Part shown: one piece after another, positions 1 to 10,600 of the stretch
Numbering within the stretch: the stretch's first letter is position 1
Layout of the letters: the number at the start of each line of letters is the position of its first letter
Assembly: GCF_001611555.1 (NCBI RefSeq)
Contig: NZ_LSGP01000006.1
Coordinates: 88,088-152,087, forward strand
Direction: 5' to 3'
Source of the DNA: Anaerosporomusa subterranea
Lineage (GTDB): Bacteria > Bacillota > Negativicutes > Sporomusales > Acetonemataceae
DNA: 64,000 nucleotides
The notes under the pieces: model-generated
Databases searched by the model: none
What the model was told of the DNA's origin: nothing
What the model saw: the letters and a program-made list of their open reading frames with translations, nothing else
Translations under genes and position numbers: made by a program

Positions 1-168
1 TTACCTTATTATGTATTCGTGTAGAGATATTATTCTCCTTCTGGCCGGAAAAAGTTTTTTGTGAATTTTTTTTTGCAATTCTTTTCATCTTAGAACGGAG
101 CGGGCAAGGACACCTCTATCGTTTGCCCCTTCTGCGAGAAGGGACTCTTGATCTACTTCTAATCGTCA
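1..168. other. Intergenic region, no gene seen
   Basis: I see no open reading frame with a ribosome site here. There are T-rich stretches and two short hairpin-forming segments around 100-155, but no clear U-tract terminator. It lies 3' of the minus-strand EamA gene. Confidence 0.5.
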
Positions 169-1080
169 TTATCTGCCCCAACGATTAACAATAACCACTC
201 CGCTGAGCGCCAGTACCCCGCCAGCCAGGGTAAACAGTGTTGGCATTTCTCCCAACCACAGCCAGGCAATCAGCACGGCCACCGGCGGTGAGAGATACAG
301 AAAACTAGCCGCCCGCGACACAGGTACGATGGACAGGAAATAGGCCCAGCTTGCATAGGCGACCGCTCCAGGAAAGACGCCTAGGTAGACAACTGCCATT
401 GAGGCGGAAAGCGGAGCGTCTGTAATCGCCCCGGTCAGACCAGGCAAGAAAACCAGCAGCGGTAGAGTGCCTGCCCAAACCAGATAGGCTGTTAATGGTA
501 AGGCTGAGTAACGCTGCAGCAGTGGTTTTTGGATAACGATTGAAAGCGCAGACGCAACCGCTGCCACCAAAACCCATAACGCTCCCGCGTCAAAGCGCAC
601 TCCCTCGCCTTCACCCCAAGCGATGAGCGCAGCGCCGCCAAAGCTGACGACAATACCCAACCAGCCGAACGGAGTTACTTTTTCACGCAAAAACACCGCT
701 GCTAAGACAGCTGTTATAACCGGCGTGGCATTGATCAAAAAGCTGGCCGCACCAGCAGATACGGTGACTTCGCCATAGTTGAGCGCAGTATGATACACCG
801 TAATCCAAAAAAATCCAAGTAGAGCGATCCGCGGTACATCCTTGCGTTCGGGCAGCGGAATGCGCACTACGGCAGCATAAGCCGCCAGCGCCGCTGAAGC
901 GCAGAGAAATCGGAACAGAGCCAAATGTCCAGGGCTAAATGCGGCCAAACCGGTGCGAATCCCTGCAAAGGCAGAGGCCCAAAGAATGATGGCGCATGCC
1001 ATGGCGGCGAACGCTGCCGCCATATATCTCGATGCAGATACGCGCTCGCTGGCACTGGTCTCCGCCTGTGAATTTTCCAT
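169..1080 (-). CDS. EamA-family (DMT superfamily) transporter
   Basis: A 303-residue, strongly hydrophobic protein with about ten predicted membrane segments arranged as two EamA repeats, the normal length and layout of the drug/metabolite transporter superfamily. Members export amino acids, metabolites or drugs across the inner membrane; the substrate cannot be told from sequence. The start ATG at 1080 has an AGGAGG-like site just upstream. It is divergent from the LysE-type exporter at 1256, so two putative metabolite exporters share one short intergenic region. Family assignment is firm; function beyond that is not. Confidence 0.9.
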   Translation of the reverse strand: MENSQAETSASERVSASRYMAAAFAAMACAIILWASAFAGIRTGLAAFSPGHLALFRFLCASAALAAYAAVVRIPLPERKDVPRIALLGFFWITVYHTALNYGEVTVSAGAASFLINATPVITAVLAAVFLREKVTPFGWLGIVVSFGGAALIAWGEGEGVRFDAGALWVLVAAVASALSIVIQKPLLQRYSALPLTAYLVWAGTLPLLVFLPGLTGAITDAPLSASMAVVYLGVFPGAVAYASWAYFLSIVPVSRAASFLYLSPPVAVLIAWLWLGEMPTLFTLAGGVLALSGVVIVNRWGR

Positions 1081-1255
1081 AATAACCTCCTTAGCAGTAC
1101 CAAGAATCCTTTACTGCAGACACAGAGAATTTTGTTTTATCGTAACATAACTTAATTTAATAGGGAATAACTGAGCTAAATTTATTAAGTTATTGAAAAA
1201 TGCCGAAATAAGTTATAACATAGGCGATACAACCTTTAAACTAGGAGGAAATATT

Positions 1256-1873
1256 TTGTTAGCAGCATTACTTCATGGAATAGTGTTAGCCTTCGGGTTA
1301 ATCCTCCCTCTTGGCGCACAAAATGTATTTGTCTTTAATCAAGGCGCCTCACAACCAAGGTTTAGCGATGCAATTCCAGTTATCATTACAGCTTCACTTT
1401 GCGATACTTTACTCATTTTGTTAGCTGTATTAGGAGTTTCTGTCATTGTGTTAACAGTTCCCGTATTGCAAACAGCCATCTTTTCTATTGGAATAGTATT
1501 TCTAGTTTATATGGGGTACTCGATTTGGAAGAGTGATACTGCAAACTTTAACCAAAATGACGCAGCAATGCCAATAAAAAAACAAATTGTGTTTGCCATG
1601 TCAGTGTCGCTGTTTAATCCTCACGCAATTCTTGATACGATTGGTGTGATTGGAACGAGTTCACTAAACTACGCTGGTTCAGAAAAAGTGGCATTTACTG
1701 CTGCCTGTATTTTTGTTTCCTGGCTTTGGTTTCTAAGTCTTGCTGTAGTTGGAAAGATTGTAGGTAATTTTGACTCTGAAGGTAAAATTCTTAAAAGGAT
1801 AAATAAAGTATCAGCAATAATCATATGGACTGTAGCCGTATATATTGCTATTCAGCTATACAATACATTCTGA
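1256..1873 (+). CDS. LysE/ArgO-family amino acid exporter
   Basis: About 205 residues with six predicted membrane segments. The N-terminal region contains the LysE-family pattern around 'LPLGAQNVFVFNQG', typical of exporters of basic amino acids such as lysine and arginine. I chose the TTG start at 1256 because AGGAGG lies at 1243-1248 with 7-nt spacing and the resulting length matches the family; the longer in-frame ORF from 1193 would add an unrelated hydrophilic tail. A+T content is visibly higher than in the neighbouring genes, which may mean a different origin. Substrate is inferred from family only. Confidence 0.88.
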   Translation: MLAALLHGIVLAFGLILPLGAQNVFVFNQGASQPRFSDAIPVIITASLCDTLLILLAVLGVSVIVLTVPVLQTAIFSIGIVFLVYMGYSIWKSDTANFNQNDAAMPIKKQIVFAMSVSLFNPHAILDTIGVIGTSSLNYAGSEKVAFTAACIFVSWLWFLSLAVVGKIVGNFDSEGKILKRINKVSAIIIWTVAVYIAIQLYNTF

Positions 1874-1964
1874 AATCGGCAATTCATTTGATACTGAGAT
1901 CATACATGGATTGATAGATAACTGAACTCCAACTAAAAAACGGACCAAAAAAATAGTAAAAATT

Positions 1965-2000
1965 AAAGCCGATGTTCCTTAGTGCAGGAAAATCGGCTTT
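1965..2000. terminator. Hairpin between convergent genes, probable bidirectional terminator
   Basis: Nine-base outer arms (AAAGCCGAT/ATCGGCTTT) plus an inner TTCCT/AGGAA pairing form a stem-loop. It lies between the plus-strand exporter and the minus-strand nucleotidase. The minus-strand side is followed by a T-rich run; the plus-strand side is weaker. Confidence 0.55.
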
Positions 2001-2105
2001 CTTCATGTCCAAATTTGCTTCCACGTTGGTTGGTAGACCTCTACATGTTAATGCAGTCCGCCATGCCATCTGTGCACTCTGCGGTTATCGTCCCTTATTT
2101 CGTGC

Positions 2106-3671
2106 TTACGCTGCCGGTTTCTCCTGCTTCATAATGCTCCAAACCTCAGTCAACCTGTCGTCGCCGACGAAGTTCAGAGTTTGCTGTCGGCGAATGGCGT
2201 CAACGAGCACGTCGCGCACCGGTTGATAGGTATCAGTCAGATTCTGCGCATCTTTGAACATCGTAAAGCCATCACCGCCTGAGGCCATGAAATCGTTAGT
2301 CACAACTTTATATTTACCTTCCAGTTTCAGCGGTTTGCCATCACTCATGACCACTTCTACTACTCGCTTGCCTGCAGGCATCGATGCATCATAGATAACT
2401 TTGATACCAGCAAACTGCAGCATGCCAATCTGTTCATTGCGGATACCATATTCGAGAACGCTGAGAACTTGCGCCCCTGTCATTTCGGCAGTGACCAGGG
2501 TATTGTCAAACGGCATTACCTCATACAATTGACCCATAGTTACCGTGCCCATTGGAATGCTGGTTCTGAGACCGCCGCCGTTCTGCAGAGCGATATCGGC
2601 GCCGACCGCCTTTCTGATGACATCTGACGACCACTGCCCTAAGAGTGAGAGCTGTTTGCGATCATGGGACAAAGGATGGGTTGTTTTACCGAGAACGATA
2701 TTTTTTACTGGATCAATTTCTGCTTTAGCTGCATCCAGTATTTTAGCTACACCAATATCAGCGGTCAGTATCGCCGGATCCATCTCAATCAGCGCAGCGC
2801 TCGATGCTAAGACTTGTTTCGATCCGGGGACATAGAGCAGCGAAATTTTGCCAACAGCGCGACCGTTGTAACGTGCTTGCACCACCGGTACATTTTGCGC
2901 CTTGATGGCATAGCCCTCGTGTGAGTGACCGGTAATCAGTGCATCAACACCAACGCTTTTTTCGATAAATTCAGCTGCCTCACCAGTCAGAGCGCCGTTC
3001 TGCTGGTCAATTGCACCGCCGAGATGTGACAGTACGATAACAATGTCAGCCTGACGCTTCAGTTCTGGCAGCAGTTCGCGAAAAGTTGCCGCCGGATCGG
3101 CAAACGTCAGCCCGCTGACTAGCTTAGGGCTGGCCTTATAAGCAGACTCCGGTGTTGCCATGCCGACAATCGCAATTTTAACACCCTGTTTTTCAATGAG
3201 CATGTATGGCTTGGCAAAATCAGCAGCTTTGTTCGTCTTATTGTCAAGAATGTTGGCAGCAACAAATGGAAAGCGCGCTTGCTTGGCGCGAACTTTCAGA
3301 GTATCAATTCCCCAGTCAAATTCATGATTGCCGAGAGTCATCGCGGTAAAGCCAATGTTGTTCATAACATCAACCACAGTTTTGCCATATAAAAGATTGG
3401 AGTCCGGACTACCCTGGAACATGTCGCCCGCGCTGAGGATCAGCGTTCCCTCAGGATTCTTCGCCCGCTCTGCGCGCAACCATCCGGCTAGCTTTGCCGC
3501 GCCGGGATTTTTTCCAGCTTCAGCCAATGCGCCGTGATAGTCGTTAACTGTCAAAATATCAACTTGAACGTACGAAGGCGCAGCGGCTACCGGCAATGCA
3601 ATAGACAAAACCAACAACAAGGCCAACACAAGGATAGAGGGGCGGGAGTACAGGTTTCTCACGAGTTCCAC
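2106..3671 (-). CDS. Secreted bifunctional UDP-sugar hydrolase/5'-nucleotidase
   Basis: 521 residues with an N-terminal signal peptide (about 1-31, ending near 'PVAAAPS'). The metallophosphoesterase domain shows the two-metal ligands in order: 'TVNDYHG', 'GDMFQGSP', 'LGNHEFDWG', 'VLSHLGG' and 'ITGHSHEGY'. The C-terminal 5_nucleotid_C domain carries 'QNGGGLRTSIPMG' and 'NDFMASGGDGF', the nucleotide-binding region. The family hydrolyses extracytoplasmic nucleotides or UDP-sugars for salvage. The listed start is a GTG close to AAAGG; a second in-frame GTG nine bases downstream (3662) is an alternative and leaves the signal peptide intact. It stands alone between repeat-bearing intergenic regions. 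Confidence 0.93.
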   Translation of the reverse strand: MELVRNLYSRPSILVLALLLVLSIALPVAAAPSYVQVDILTVNDYHGALAEAGKNPGAAKLAGWLRAERAKNPEGTLILSAGDMFQGSPDSNLLYGKTVVDVMNNIGFTAMTLGNHEFDWGIDTLKVRAKQARFPFVAANILDNKTNKAADFAKPYMLIEKQGVKIAIVGMATPESAYKASPKLVSGLTFADPAATFRELLPELKRQADIVIVLSHLGGAIDQQNGALTGEAAEFIEKSVGVDALITGHSHEGYAIKAQNVPVVQARYNGRAVGKISLLYVPGSKQVLASSAALIEMDPAILTADIGVAKILDAAKAEIDPVKNIVLGKTTHPLSHDRKQLSLLGQWSSDVIRKAVGADIALQNGGGLRTSIPMGTVTMGQLYEVMPFDNTLVTAEMTGAQVLSVLEYGIRNEQIGMLQFAGIKVIYDASMPAGKRVVEVVMSDGKPLKLEGKYKVVTNDFMASGGDGFTMFKDAQNLTDTYQPVRDVLVDAIRRQQTLNFVGDDRLTEVWSIMKQEKPAA

Positions 3672-3711
3672 ATCCTTTCTCTTTTTGCTTTCGCAAGAAC
3701 GAAGTTACGTT

Positions 3712-3930
3712 TACCACAGCGTACACAGAGGATCTGTTGAGGAGGGAGTTATTATTGTACAGTGCGCAGGACATGCGCATATTTTTTTGTGTATTCCCTT
3801 TGCGCAGGCGCACAGCGGCCTTTACACAATCGCTAGCCTCCGCGGGTGTACCCTCTGCGCACCCTCAGCGCACTCTGCGTACTCTGCGGTTAGAATCTCC
3901 AGTAGCCCTCTCTGCGGTTAGCGTCCTCCA
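3712..3930. repeat. Dispersed 'CAGAGTACRCAGAG' intergenic repeat, inverted pair
   Basis: A degenerate copy in forward orientation near 3712-3735 (ACCACAGCGTACACAGAGG) faces a longer reverse-orientation copy at about 3837-3930 (two stretches ending CTCTGCGGTTAG). The same motif recurs at about 2068-2092, 19670-19712, 41250-41370, 56406-56455 and 59033-59075, always between genes. No protein is encoded here. Confidence 0.7.
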
Positions 3931-3936
3931 TCAATC

Positions 3937-6900
3937 TCACTCAACTGGCACCGCTTCCCGCCGGCAGAAAGAATAGATAAACTTTTCCTTCACCGGCTGG
4001 CCGATGATGGCTGTCACCGCTTCCGCGTACAGAGAGAGCTGCACCGCGTAGCGCTCGGCAAGCTGCCTGGCATCGGCTGTATAGTCAGTTTTATAATCAA
4101 GCAACACCAAGCCGTCTGCTTCAGCAAACAGACAATCTAGTGTCCCTTGCACAAATACGCTGTCACCGCTGCCTTGAGTTGCTGGCGCGAACCGTTCGGC
4201 AGGCAGCATCAGGCTAAACGGCAGTTCTTTCTTGACCCAGAGAGCCTGCTGCAGTCTCTTGCCTAAATCGCTGGTAAAAAATGCAGCTACCGCGTCAATG
4301 TCTACTGCCGCAGCTTCCTCTGGCAGCAGAAACTCCGCCGCTGTCATGAATTCCACTTGTCGGGCAATGTCGGCTTTGGTTAGGCCTAATTGGGGCTGGA
4401 TGCGCTGCATGACTAAATGAGTCACTGTACCGAGTTGCGCACCAGTCAACTTCTTTTCGCCGGTAAAGCGGGGCCGGGAATACAGTGTCGGTGTATACAA
4501 CAGTTTTGCCTCCGCTGCGGTTTCTGCCATCCGGCGCTTGATTTCCGTAACTGTCAGCTTGGCCGGCTGACCGACTACAGCCGAATACGGGTATTGCCAA
4601 TTCAATATCCGCCGAATCTCGGCGGCATCGCTGCTCACAGAAACCGGCTGTAATTGCCGCATCTGTTGCCAAAGGTCGGATTCCTGTTCGCCCTCGGCCT
4701 GATCACTGCCAGTATCTGGCGTGAAATCGAGAGTAATCTGCCAGCACGAACTATTAGTATCGATTTCCAGTCCTTCCGGAGTAGCATTATCGGTTATGCC
4801 TGCCGCTTCCCGCAGTGGAGCGCCGTCAGGATGGCGAACCAAGGCAGGGACAATCCAGTCGAGATATGTCTTGGCGGCGGCAGTTTGCGCTTCTGGCAGA
4901 GTCCGCGCGCCTAAAGTTGCTGATTCGGCCCAGGCTATGCACTTAGCCGCCAGATCCCGGGCTGAACCAACCAGAATCAGCCTTTCTCTCGCCCGTGTCA
5001 GGGCAACATAGAGTATCCGCAGTTCCTCCGCTTTGGTTTCACGGCGAAGCTGCTGTGCAATCGCCCACCGTGCCAGCGTCGGATAGCGATAGCCTTGATT
5101 TGGCAAGGTGACATAGGGTCCGATTCCCCAATCGCGGTGACACAGCACCAACTCACGGGTATCGCTAAGGTTAATTTCCTTGCCAATATCAGCGACAAAC
5201 ACGACCGGGAATTCCAGTCCCTTGCTTTTATGGATACTCATGATCCGTACAACATTTTCGTTTTCACCCAAGGCACGCGCTACCGCAAGATCAGCACCCC
5301 GTGCGGTGAGCGCTTCGATGAAGCGGAGAAAGCGGAACAAGCCTCGATAGTTGGTTGCCTCATATTGACGGGCCCGGTCGAACAGGGCCCGGAGATTTGC
5401 TTGGCGAAAGGCGCCGCCAGGCATGCCGCCAGCATAATCATAAAAGCCAGTCTCTTCATAAATCAGCCACAGCAATTCCGCCACGCTGCGCCGCCGGGCC
5501 AATGAGCGCCAGCGAGCGATAGTGGTGATAAAAGCGGCCGTCTTCTCTTTAAGCAGGGGCTGTTGAGTTTCCTCTTGAGCCATTGACAGCAGCAAATCCC
5601 ATAGATCGCGGTGATGTTCCTTGCCACCATCAGCGACTCGCAGCAACGCCAGCTCTTGACCGCTGAAATGGAACAACGGCGAGCGCAGTACTCCCGCCAG
5701 ATGGATGTCTTGGCGGGGATTATCCAGTATCTGCAATAGGGAAACAATGATGCCAACCTCTGTTTCCCGGAAGTAACCTGTATCCATGTCCGCATAGCAA
5801 GGAATGCCAGCCGCCCGCAACAGGTCAAGCATTGGCTGTGCCTTTCCCTGAACCGACCGCAATAAAATGACAATATCCCGCCACCCTAATGGCCGGTAGC
5901 CTTTCGTCTCTTTATCATAGACCTGATGCCCGCCCTGCATCAGTTGGTTAATACGGCTAGCAATCCAGGCAGCTTCGCGGCTAAACGAGTCCAGCGCAGC
6001 GCTGCCGTCATGGCTTGATTGTCCAGCCGCAGGGTCAGACTCAGATTCAGTGACCACAGCTTGCTCTGCTTCTGTATCCTGAGGGCGGCGTTCCAGGAGA
6101 TGCAGTTCCACCCCGGCCAGACTATCCGCGCACGGCGGGTAGTCGAGTCCGGGATTCAAGCGTTCAGCCTCACCGTAGTCAAGCTCGGCGACCGCTTCGG
6201 TCATCAACTGACCAAATAAGAAATTAGACGCATGCAGCACGAGCGCCCGGCTGCGAAAATTGGCAGCCAGGTCGATGCGGCGGCAAGGTCCAATGCCCTC
6301 TGACGGGTAAGAGCGGTATTTTTCCATGAACAATCGCGGCTCAGCTAAACGGAACCGGTAGATGCTTTGCTTGACATCGCCGACCATGAAGCGGTTCGGC
6401 GGGTCGTCACGAGTCAGGAGCACGAGTATCGTTTCCTGCACGCCATTGGTATCCTGGTATTCATCCACCAACACCTCGGCGAAACTTTCCCGCATCTGTA
6501 GGGCCGCGGCTGACGGCTTGGGATCACCGGGAGAGCTAGATTCATCAAGCAGGACAGCTAAACAAAAATGCTCTAAGTCGCTGAAATCAAGCACACTCTT
6601 TTTACGCTTTGTCTGAGAGAATGCCGTGGAAAACGCGATAACCAGCTGCGCCAACGCGCTGACCAGCGGGGTAAGCCCCCGCATATCTACAATCAAATCG
6701 GCACCGCTGCGGGCGAAATAGCTGTCTCGAATTCCGTTAACAGCCTTCTTCACCGCATCACGCCGCGATTTAAAGTACTCTCTACGGTCTTCGTCACCAC
6801 CACGTACGGTTTTGAGTTTAACGAAATCCAGCCCGACAAAGGCCTGTTCCAGTTTCGCCCAGGAAAGGCGGGCAGCCAGGATGAGTTCACCAATTATTTC

Positions 6901-7668
6901 ACTGTCGGCGGCAAATGTCTCAGCATAAGCGCCAAAGTCGGGATCAGCTTCTGCTTCTCTGATCAGTCGATCCAGCGCCCAGGCCCGATTCTCCAGTTGG
7001 AGCAGAATTTCCTGCCGCAAAAGGTTCGACCAAGGCGTATCATCAACGCCTGTCTCTGCCGGCAAATCAAACCGGCTGGCTAGCTGGCGCAGCCAGTGTT
7101 CAGGCCAGGGATGGCTGCGGGAAAATTCGTAGAGATTAAGCACCAACTGCATCAGCGTATCGTCACCGTCGGCGTCAGCGTAGTGGTCGATCAATAGGCT
7201 GAACCCCGGATCATCTGCCTCATAGCAATCGGCAAAGACTTGCTCTAGCACATCAGCTTTCAGCAGTTCCATTTCAGCTGCCGCGCCGACACGAAAGCCG
7301 GGATCAAGGTCAAGCAAATAAAAATACTTGCGTACGACAGACTGACAAAATGAATGGATAGTCGAGATATTAGCCGAATTTAACAGAGCCGCCTGTCTGG
7401 CTAAACGGCGGGAAAACTTCTGTTGCTGCATGGCAGCAATCCGGGCGGCGATACGGGATCGCATTTCGGCGGCAGCCGCGCTGGTAAACGTCACAACCAA
7501 CATACGGTCAACGTCGATCGGCTCCTCGCCCTGCGGGCCAGGCATGGTAATTTGATGAATGATGCGTTCTACCAGCACCGAGGTTTTCCCTGAACCAGCA
7601 GCAGCCGCAACCAATAAATTGCAGCCCCGGGTTTCAATGGCTTGGATTTGTTCGGACGACCAACCCAC
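3937..7668 (-). CDS. addA: ATP-dependent helicase/nuclease subunit A (AddA)
   Basis: 1243 residues, the usual AddA size. It starts with a UvrD/Rep-type helicase: Walker A 'AAAGSGKTSVL' near residues 22-32, the helicase motif 'VDEYQDTN', 'GDVKQSIYRFR' and 'IHKSKGLEF'. The C-terminal end carries a RecB-family nuclease with 'LLDYKTDY'. With AddB it forms the Firmicute counterpart of RecBCD, which resects double-strand ends and responds to Chi sites. The gene follows addB with only three bases between them, so the two are cotranscribed. The ATG at 7668 gives the canonical N-terminus just before the Walker A motif. Confidence 0.97.
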   Translation of the reverse strand: MGWSSEQIQAIETRGCNLLVAAAAGSGKTSVLVERIIHQITMPGPQGEEPIDVDRMLVVTFTSAAAAEMRSRIAARIAAMQQQKFSRRLARQAALLNSANISTIHSFCQSVVRKYFYLLDLDPGFRVGAAAEMELLKADVLEQVFADCYEADDPGFSLLIDHYADADGDDTLMQLVLNLYEFSRSHPWPEHWLRQLASRFDLPAETGVDDTPWSNLLRQEILLQLENRAWALDRLIREAEADPDFGAYAETFAADSEIIGELILAARLSWAKLEQAFVGLDFVKLKTVRGGDEDRREYFKSRRDAVKKAVNGIRDSYFARSGADLIVDMRGLTPLVSALAQLVIAFSTAFSQTKRKKSVLDFSDLEHFCLAVLLDESSSPGDPKPSAAALQMRESFAEVLVDEYQDTNGVQETILVLLTRDDPPNRFMVGDVKQSIYRFRLAEPRLFMEKYRSYPSEGIGPCRRIDLAANFRSRALVLHASNFLFGQLMTEAVAELDYGEAERLNPGLDYPPCADSLAGVELHLLERRPQDTEAEQAVVTESESDPAAGQSSHDGSAALDSFSREAAWIASRINQLMQGGHQVYDKETKGYRPLGWRDIVILLRSVQGKAQPMLDLLRAAGIPCYADMDTGYFRETEVGIIVSLLQILDNPRQDIHLAGVLRSPLFHFSGQELALLRVADGGKEHHRDLWDLLLSMAQEETQQPLLKEKTAAFITTIARWRSLARRRSVAELLWLIYEETGFYDYAGGMPGGAFRQANLRALFDRARQYEATNYRGLFRFLRFIEALTARGADLAVARALGENENVVRIMSIHKSKGLEFPVVFVADIGKEINLSDTRELVLCHRDWGIGPYVTLPNQGYRYPTLARWAIAQQLRRETKAEELRILYVALTRARERLILVGSARDLAAKCIAWAESATLGARTLPEAQTAAAKTYLDWIVPALVRHPDGAPLREAAGITDNATPEGLEIDTNSSCWQITLDFTPDTGSDQAEGEQESDLWQQMRQLQPVSVSSDAAEIRRILNWQYPYSAVVGQPAKLTVTEIKRRMAETAAEAKLLYTPTLYSRPRFTGEKKLTGAQLGTVTHLVMQRIQPQLGLTKADIARQVEFMTAAEFLLPEEAAAVDIDAVAAFFTSDLGKRLQQALWVKKELPFSLMLPAERFAPATQGSGDSVFVQGTLDCLFAEADGLVLLDYKTDYTADARQLAERYAVQLSLYAEAVTAIIGQPVKEKFIYSFCRREAVPVE

Positions 7669-7671
7669 TAC

Positions 7672-10600
7672 CTACCCCTCCTTCCCGATCAGGCTAAAAA
7701 TCGTATCATCATCAAGCAAAGGTAGTTTGGCAAAGTCATTATCAGCCAGCATCCGATCAAATTGGCAGACTGGCCGGAACCGGCAGCGCTCACAAGCGGT
7801 TCGACCAGCCAAGTCATACGGTCGCAGATCAATATCACCACTGAGAATTCCTTTGGCTGCTCGCTGACATTGCTGCTCCACATGGTGCATCAACAGCGTG
7901 AACTGTTCCTGATCTTTTAAATAATGAGCAGTTTGTTTATAGAAGGTTCCCTTGTCTGGGTTAAAGCCGATCTTCAGAAACTGCGAGTACTGACGGATAT
8001 TTGCGTCAAGCAGTTTCACAATGTCCGGATCAGCCAACACCCAGCCAGGCATTTTCATCTGCGCGTTGAGCTTTTCTGCCACTTTGTCCGGTGGCAGGAA
8101 CGTAGACCCAGTCACGCTGGGCCGTTTGAGAAAATAATACAGCACTCCCGCCGGCAGGCAGTCAGGCGCCCCTGTCAGCAGTTCACCTAACCGGCACGAA
8201 GCCAACAGATACAGCAAAAGCTGCAGCTTCAAGCCATGGTACACATCCAGCAGCTCCAACCAAGCGCCACCTGATTTATAATCAATGACTAGAAAATACT
8301 TTTTGCCATTGTGTTCGGCGCAGTCTAAGCGGTCAATCTGACCGGCCAACTCAAGCTCGATGCCATCTTCCAGTTGCAGCAAAATCGGCGGCAGCGAGTC
8401 GCCGCCTAGTCCAAAGGATTGCTCCAGCGCGATCGGCTTAAACGAACTCCCGCGGTCGAATTCCACCAGCCGCCAAATGACAGTTTCGGCAGTACGCCGG
8501 ATTCGCCCCTGAATATGCCGATACTGTGCGTTTGACAACAGGATCTCATTTTGCAGTTTCGGGGCAAGCTCGCCGACAATCGATTCACACAGCGAGGCGG
8601 TCTCATCCCGGCTCAAATCGCCCCAGTTCCGGCCAGACTGATTCACCGCTTCGCCAAACGACTTGACGACCGCATGCAGTAGCAGTCCCATGCCAGGCGG
8701 TTCCAGTTTGAAAACCTGGCGTTCCCGCAGCTTCAGGCCAAAGCGGGCAAAATGCTGAAAGGGACAGGAATAAAACGATTCAAACGCAGTTACGCTGCCA
8801 CGCAGACGCGACCCACGCGATAGCCAGAGCTGTCTGGCTAGCTGAGGATCAAGCTGAGTTTCGCTATTTGAGTGAAACAGCCCGGATAGCGCCAATCGCA
8901 ATCCCGCTTTCCGTTCTTCATTTTCAAGACAGACATTATATACGTCAAGCCACACCGGACTAAGGTCTTCCGGTTTACCGCCCGATTGGCGCAAGCTAAC
9001 CGCCAGTGCCGAAGCCGCCCGGCGCGGATGGGCAATAAACGATTTTTCCTCTCCCGGCAGTGGCTCGAGCCGCAGGGATCGCACCGAAAATCCGGGGTTA
9101 GAGCCGCCCTGAACTCTCAGCTTGAGCTCGTTGACTGCCTGGGAAAGCTGCATTCCTTTACCCTCTTCATCAGCCAAGGAATAACTGACCCACAAGTATT
9201 CACTGGCCCTCGTTAACGCGAAATAGACCAGATAGGTCTCCGCAAAGGCCTCAGCAGCCGCACCTGGCGCCAGCTCGACTCCCATCCCCTTCAGCAACAG
9301 GCGTTCTTCATCACTAAATAGACTGTCCACCTTACCGCGTCTCGGCAAAACCCCTTCATTGACTCCTGGCAGATAGACGGCTTTGGCTCTAAGCAGACGC
9401 GTCCGGTCAAGCGAAGTGACTGTAACATGATCCAGCCCTGACGGAATCAGCCCTAAGGTCAATCCCTCAAGACCTTCACCCAGTATTTCGCCATACTCTT
9501 CAAGCGTCATTGCCTGATCGCCACAACAATCAACCAATTCATCAAATAGACCAATAATTGCATTCCAAAGCTGGCTGTGTTCTTCAGCCAGCGCCAAATC
9601 ACCCGCCGCCTCAGCCTCTTTCGCCCAGGCTTCTAAGGTTTGTGGGGCGTTGATCGCAATCAGGAAGCCAAATAGCTTGCCAGTATACTCAGCCGCCGTT
9701 TTCGACCGGCGGCACTCGGCAGCTAGAGCAGCAAGCGGTGCAATCGCCTGGCGGCGGATGGTGTTCACCGTATCAAGATATTGTTGCCCCGCCGCGTCAG
9801 GCTGTTCATCTTCATCCAGCGACCAGCGGCGCATGAACCGCCAGTCTTCTTCCTGCAGCCAACGCTTGCCGCGAATACCAAACTCTAACACGTAATTTTC
9901 CAATAGATCAATTTGTTCATCAGATAAAGGAAATAAGCCTGTTTTCAACGCACGAAATACCGGCTCATAATCCCAGCGTTCAACAATAGCCTCGACTGAC
10001 GACCGCAGTACTTCTGCCAGCGGATGATGCACAGCCGGGCGGCGGCGATCCTGAAAACAGGGAATACCGTAATCAGCAAATACAGTGGCGATGATGTCAG
10101 AGTAAATTGCTTCATCTCGCACCAGGACTGCCGTATCTCGCCAGCGGTAGCTCTTGTCCCGACATAAGCGAATAATATCGCGGGCGATCCCCTCAATCTC
10201 AGCCCTCCGGTTAGCTGCTTCAACGATAACAATGTCCTCTGTTTGAGCAATTTGTTTAGAGGGGGCTTCACCCTTCACCCCTGCTAGTGACTGTTCAATA
10301 TAGGTCAGTAACGAACTAGCTGCAAACCGGCCCGGACTGCGGACCTCCTGCGCCTCAAACGACAATTGATTATCCTTGGCCAGCTGTTTGATGAGAGCCG
10401 CCGTCACTGCCTGGCGGTAAAATAAATCGACCTCCTGTTTATCTTCAGCCTCATGCCGGTCCAGACACAAGGTTATGGTCAAGTTCTCTGCTACGTTAGC
10501 CAGTGCGCCGAGTACACCATATTCTTGTTTGGTAAACCAATCAAACCCATCAACAAATACAGTAGAACCACGCAGGCTGGAGCGAGAAATCTTGTGCAGC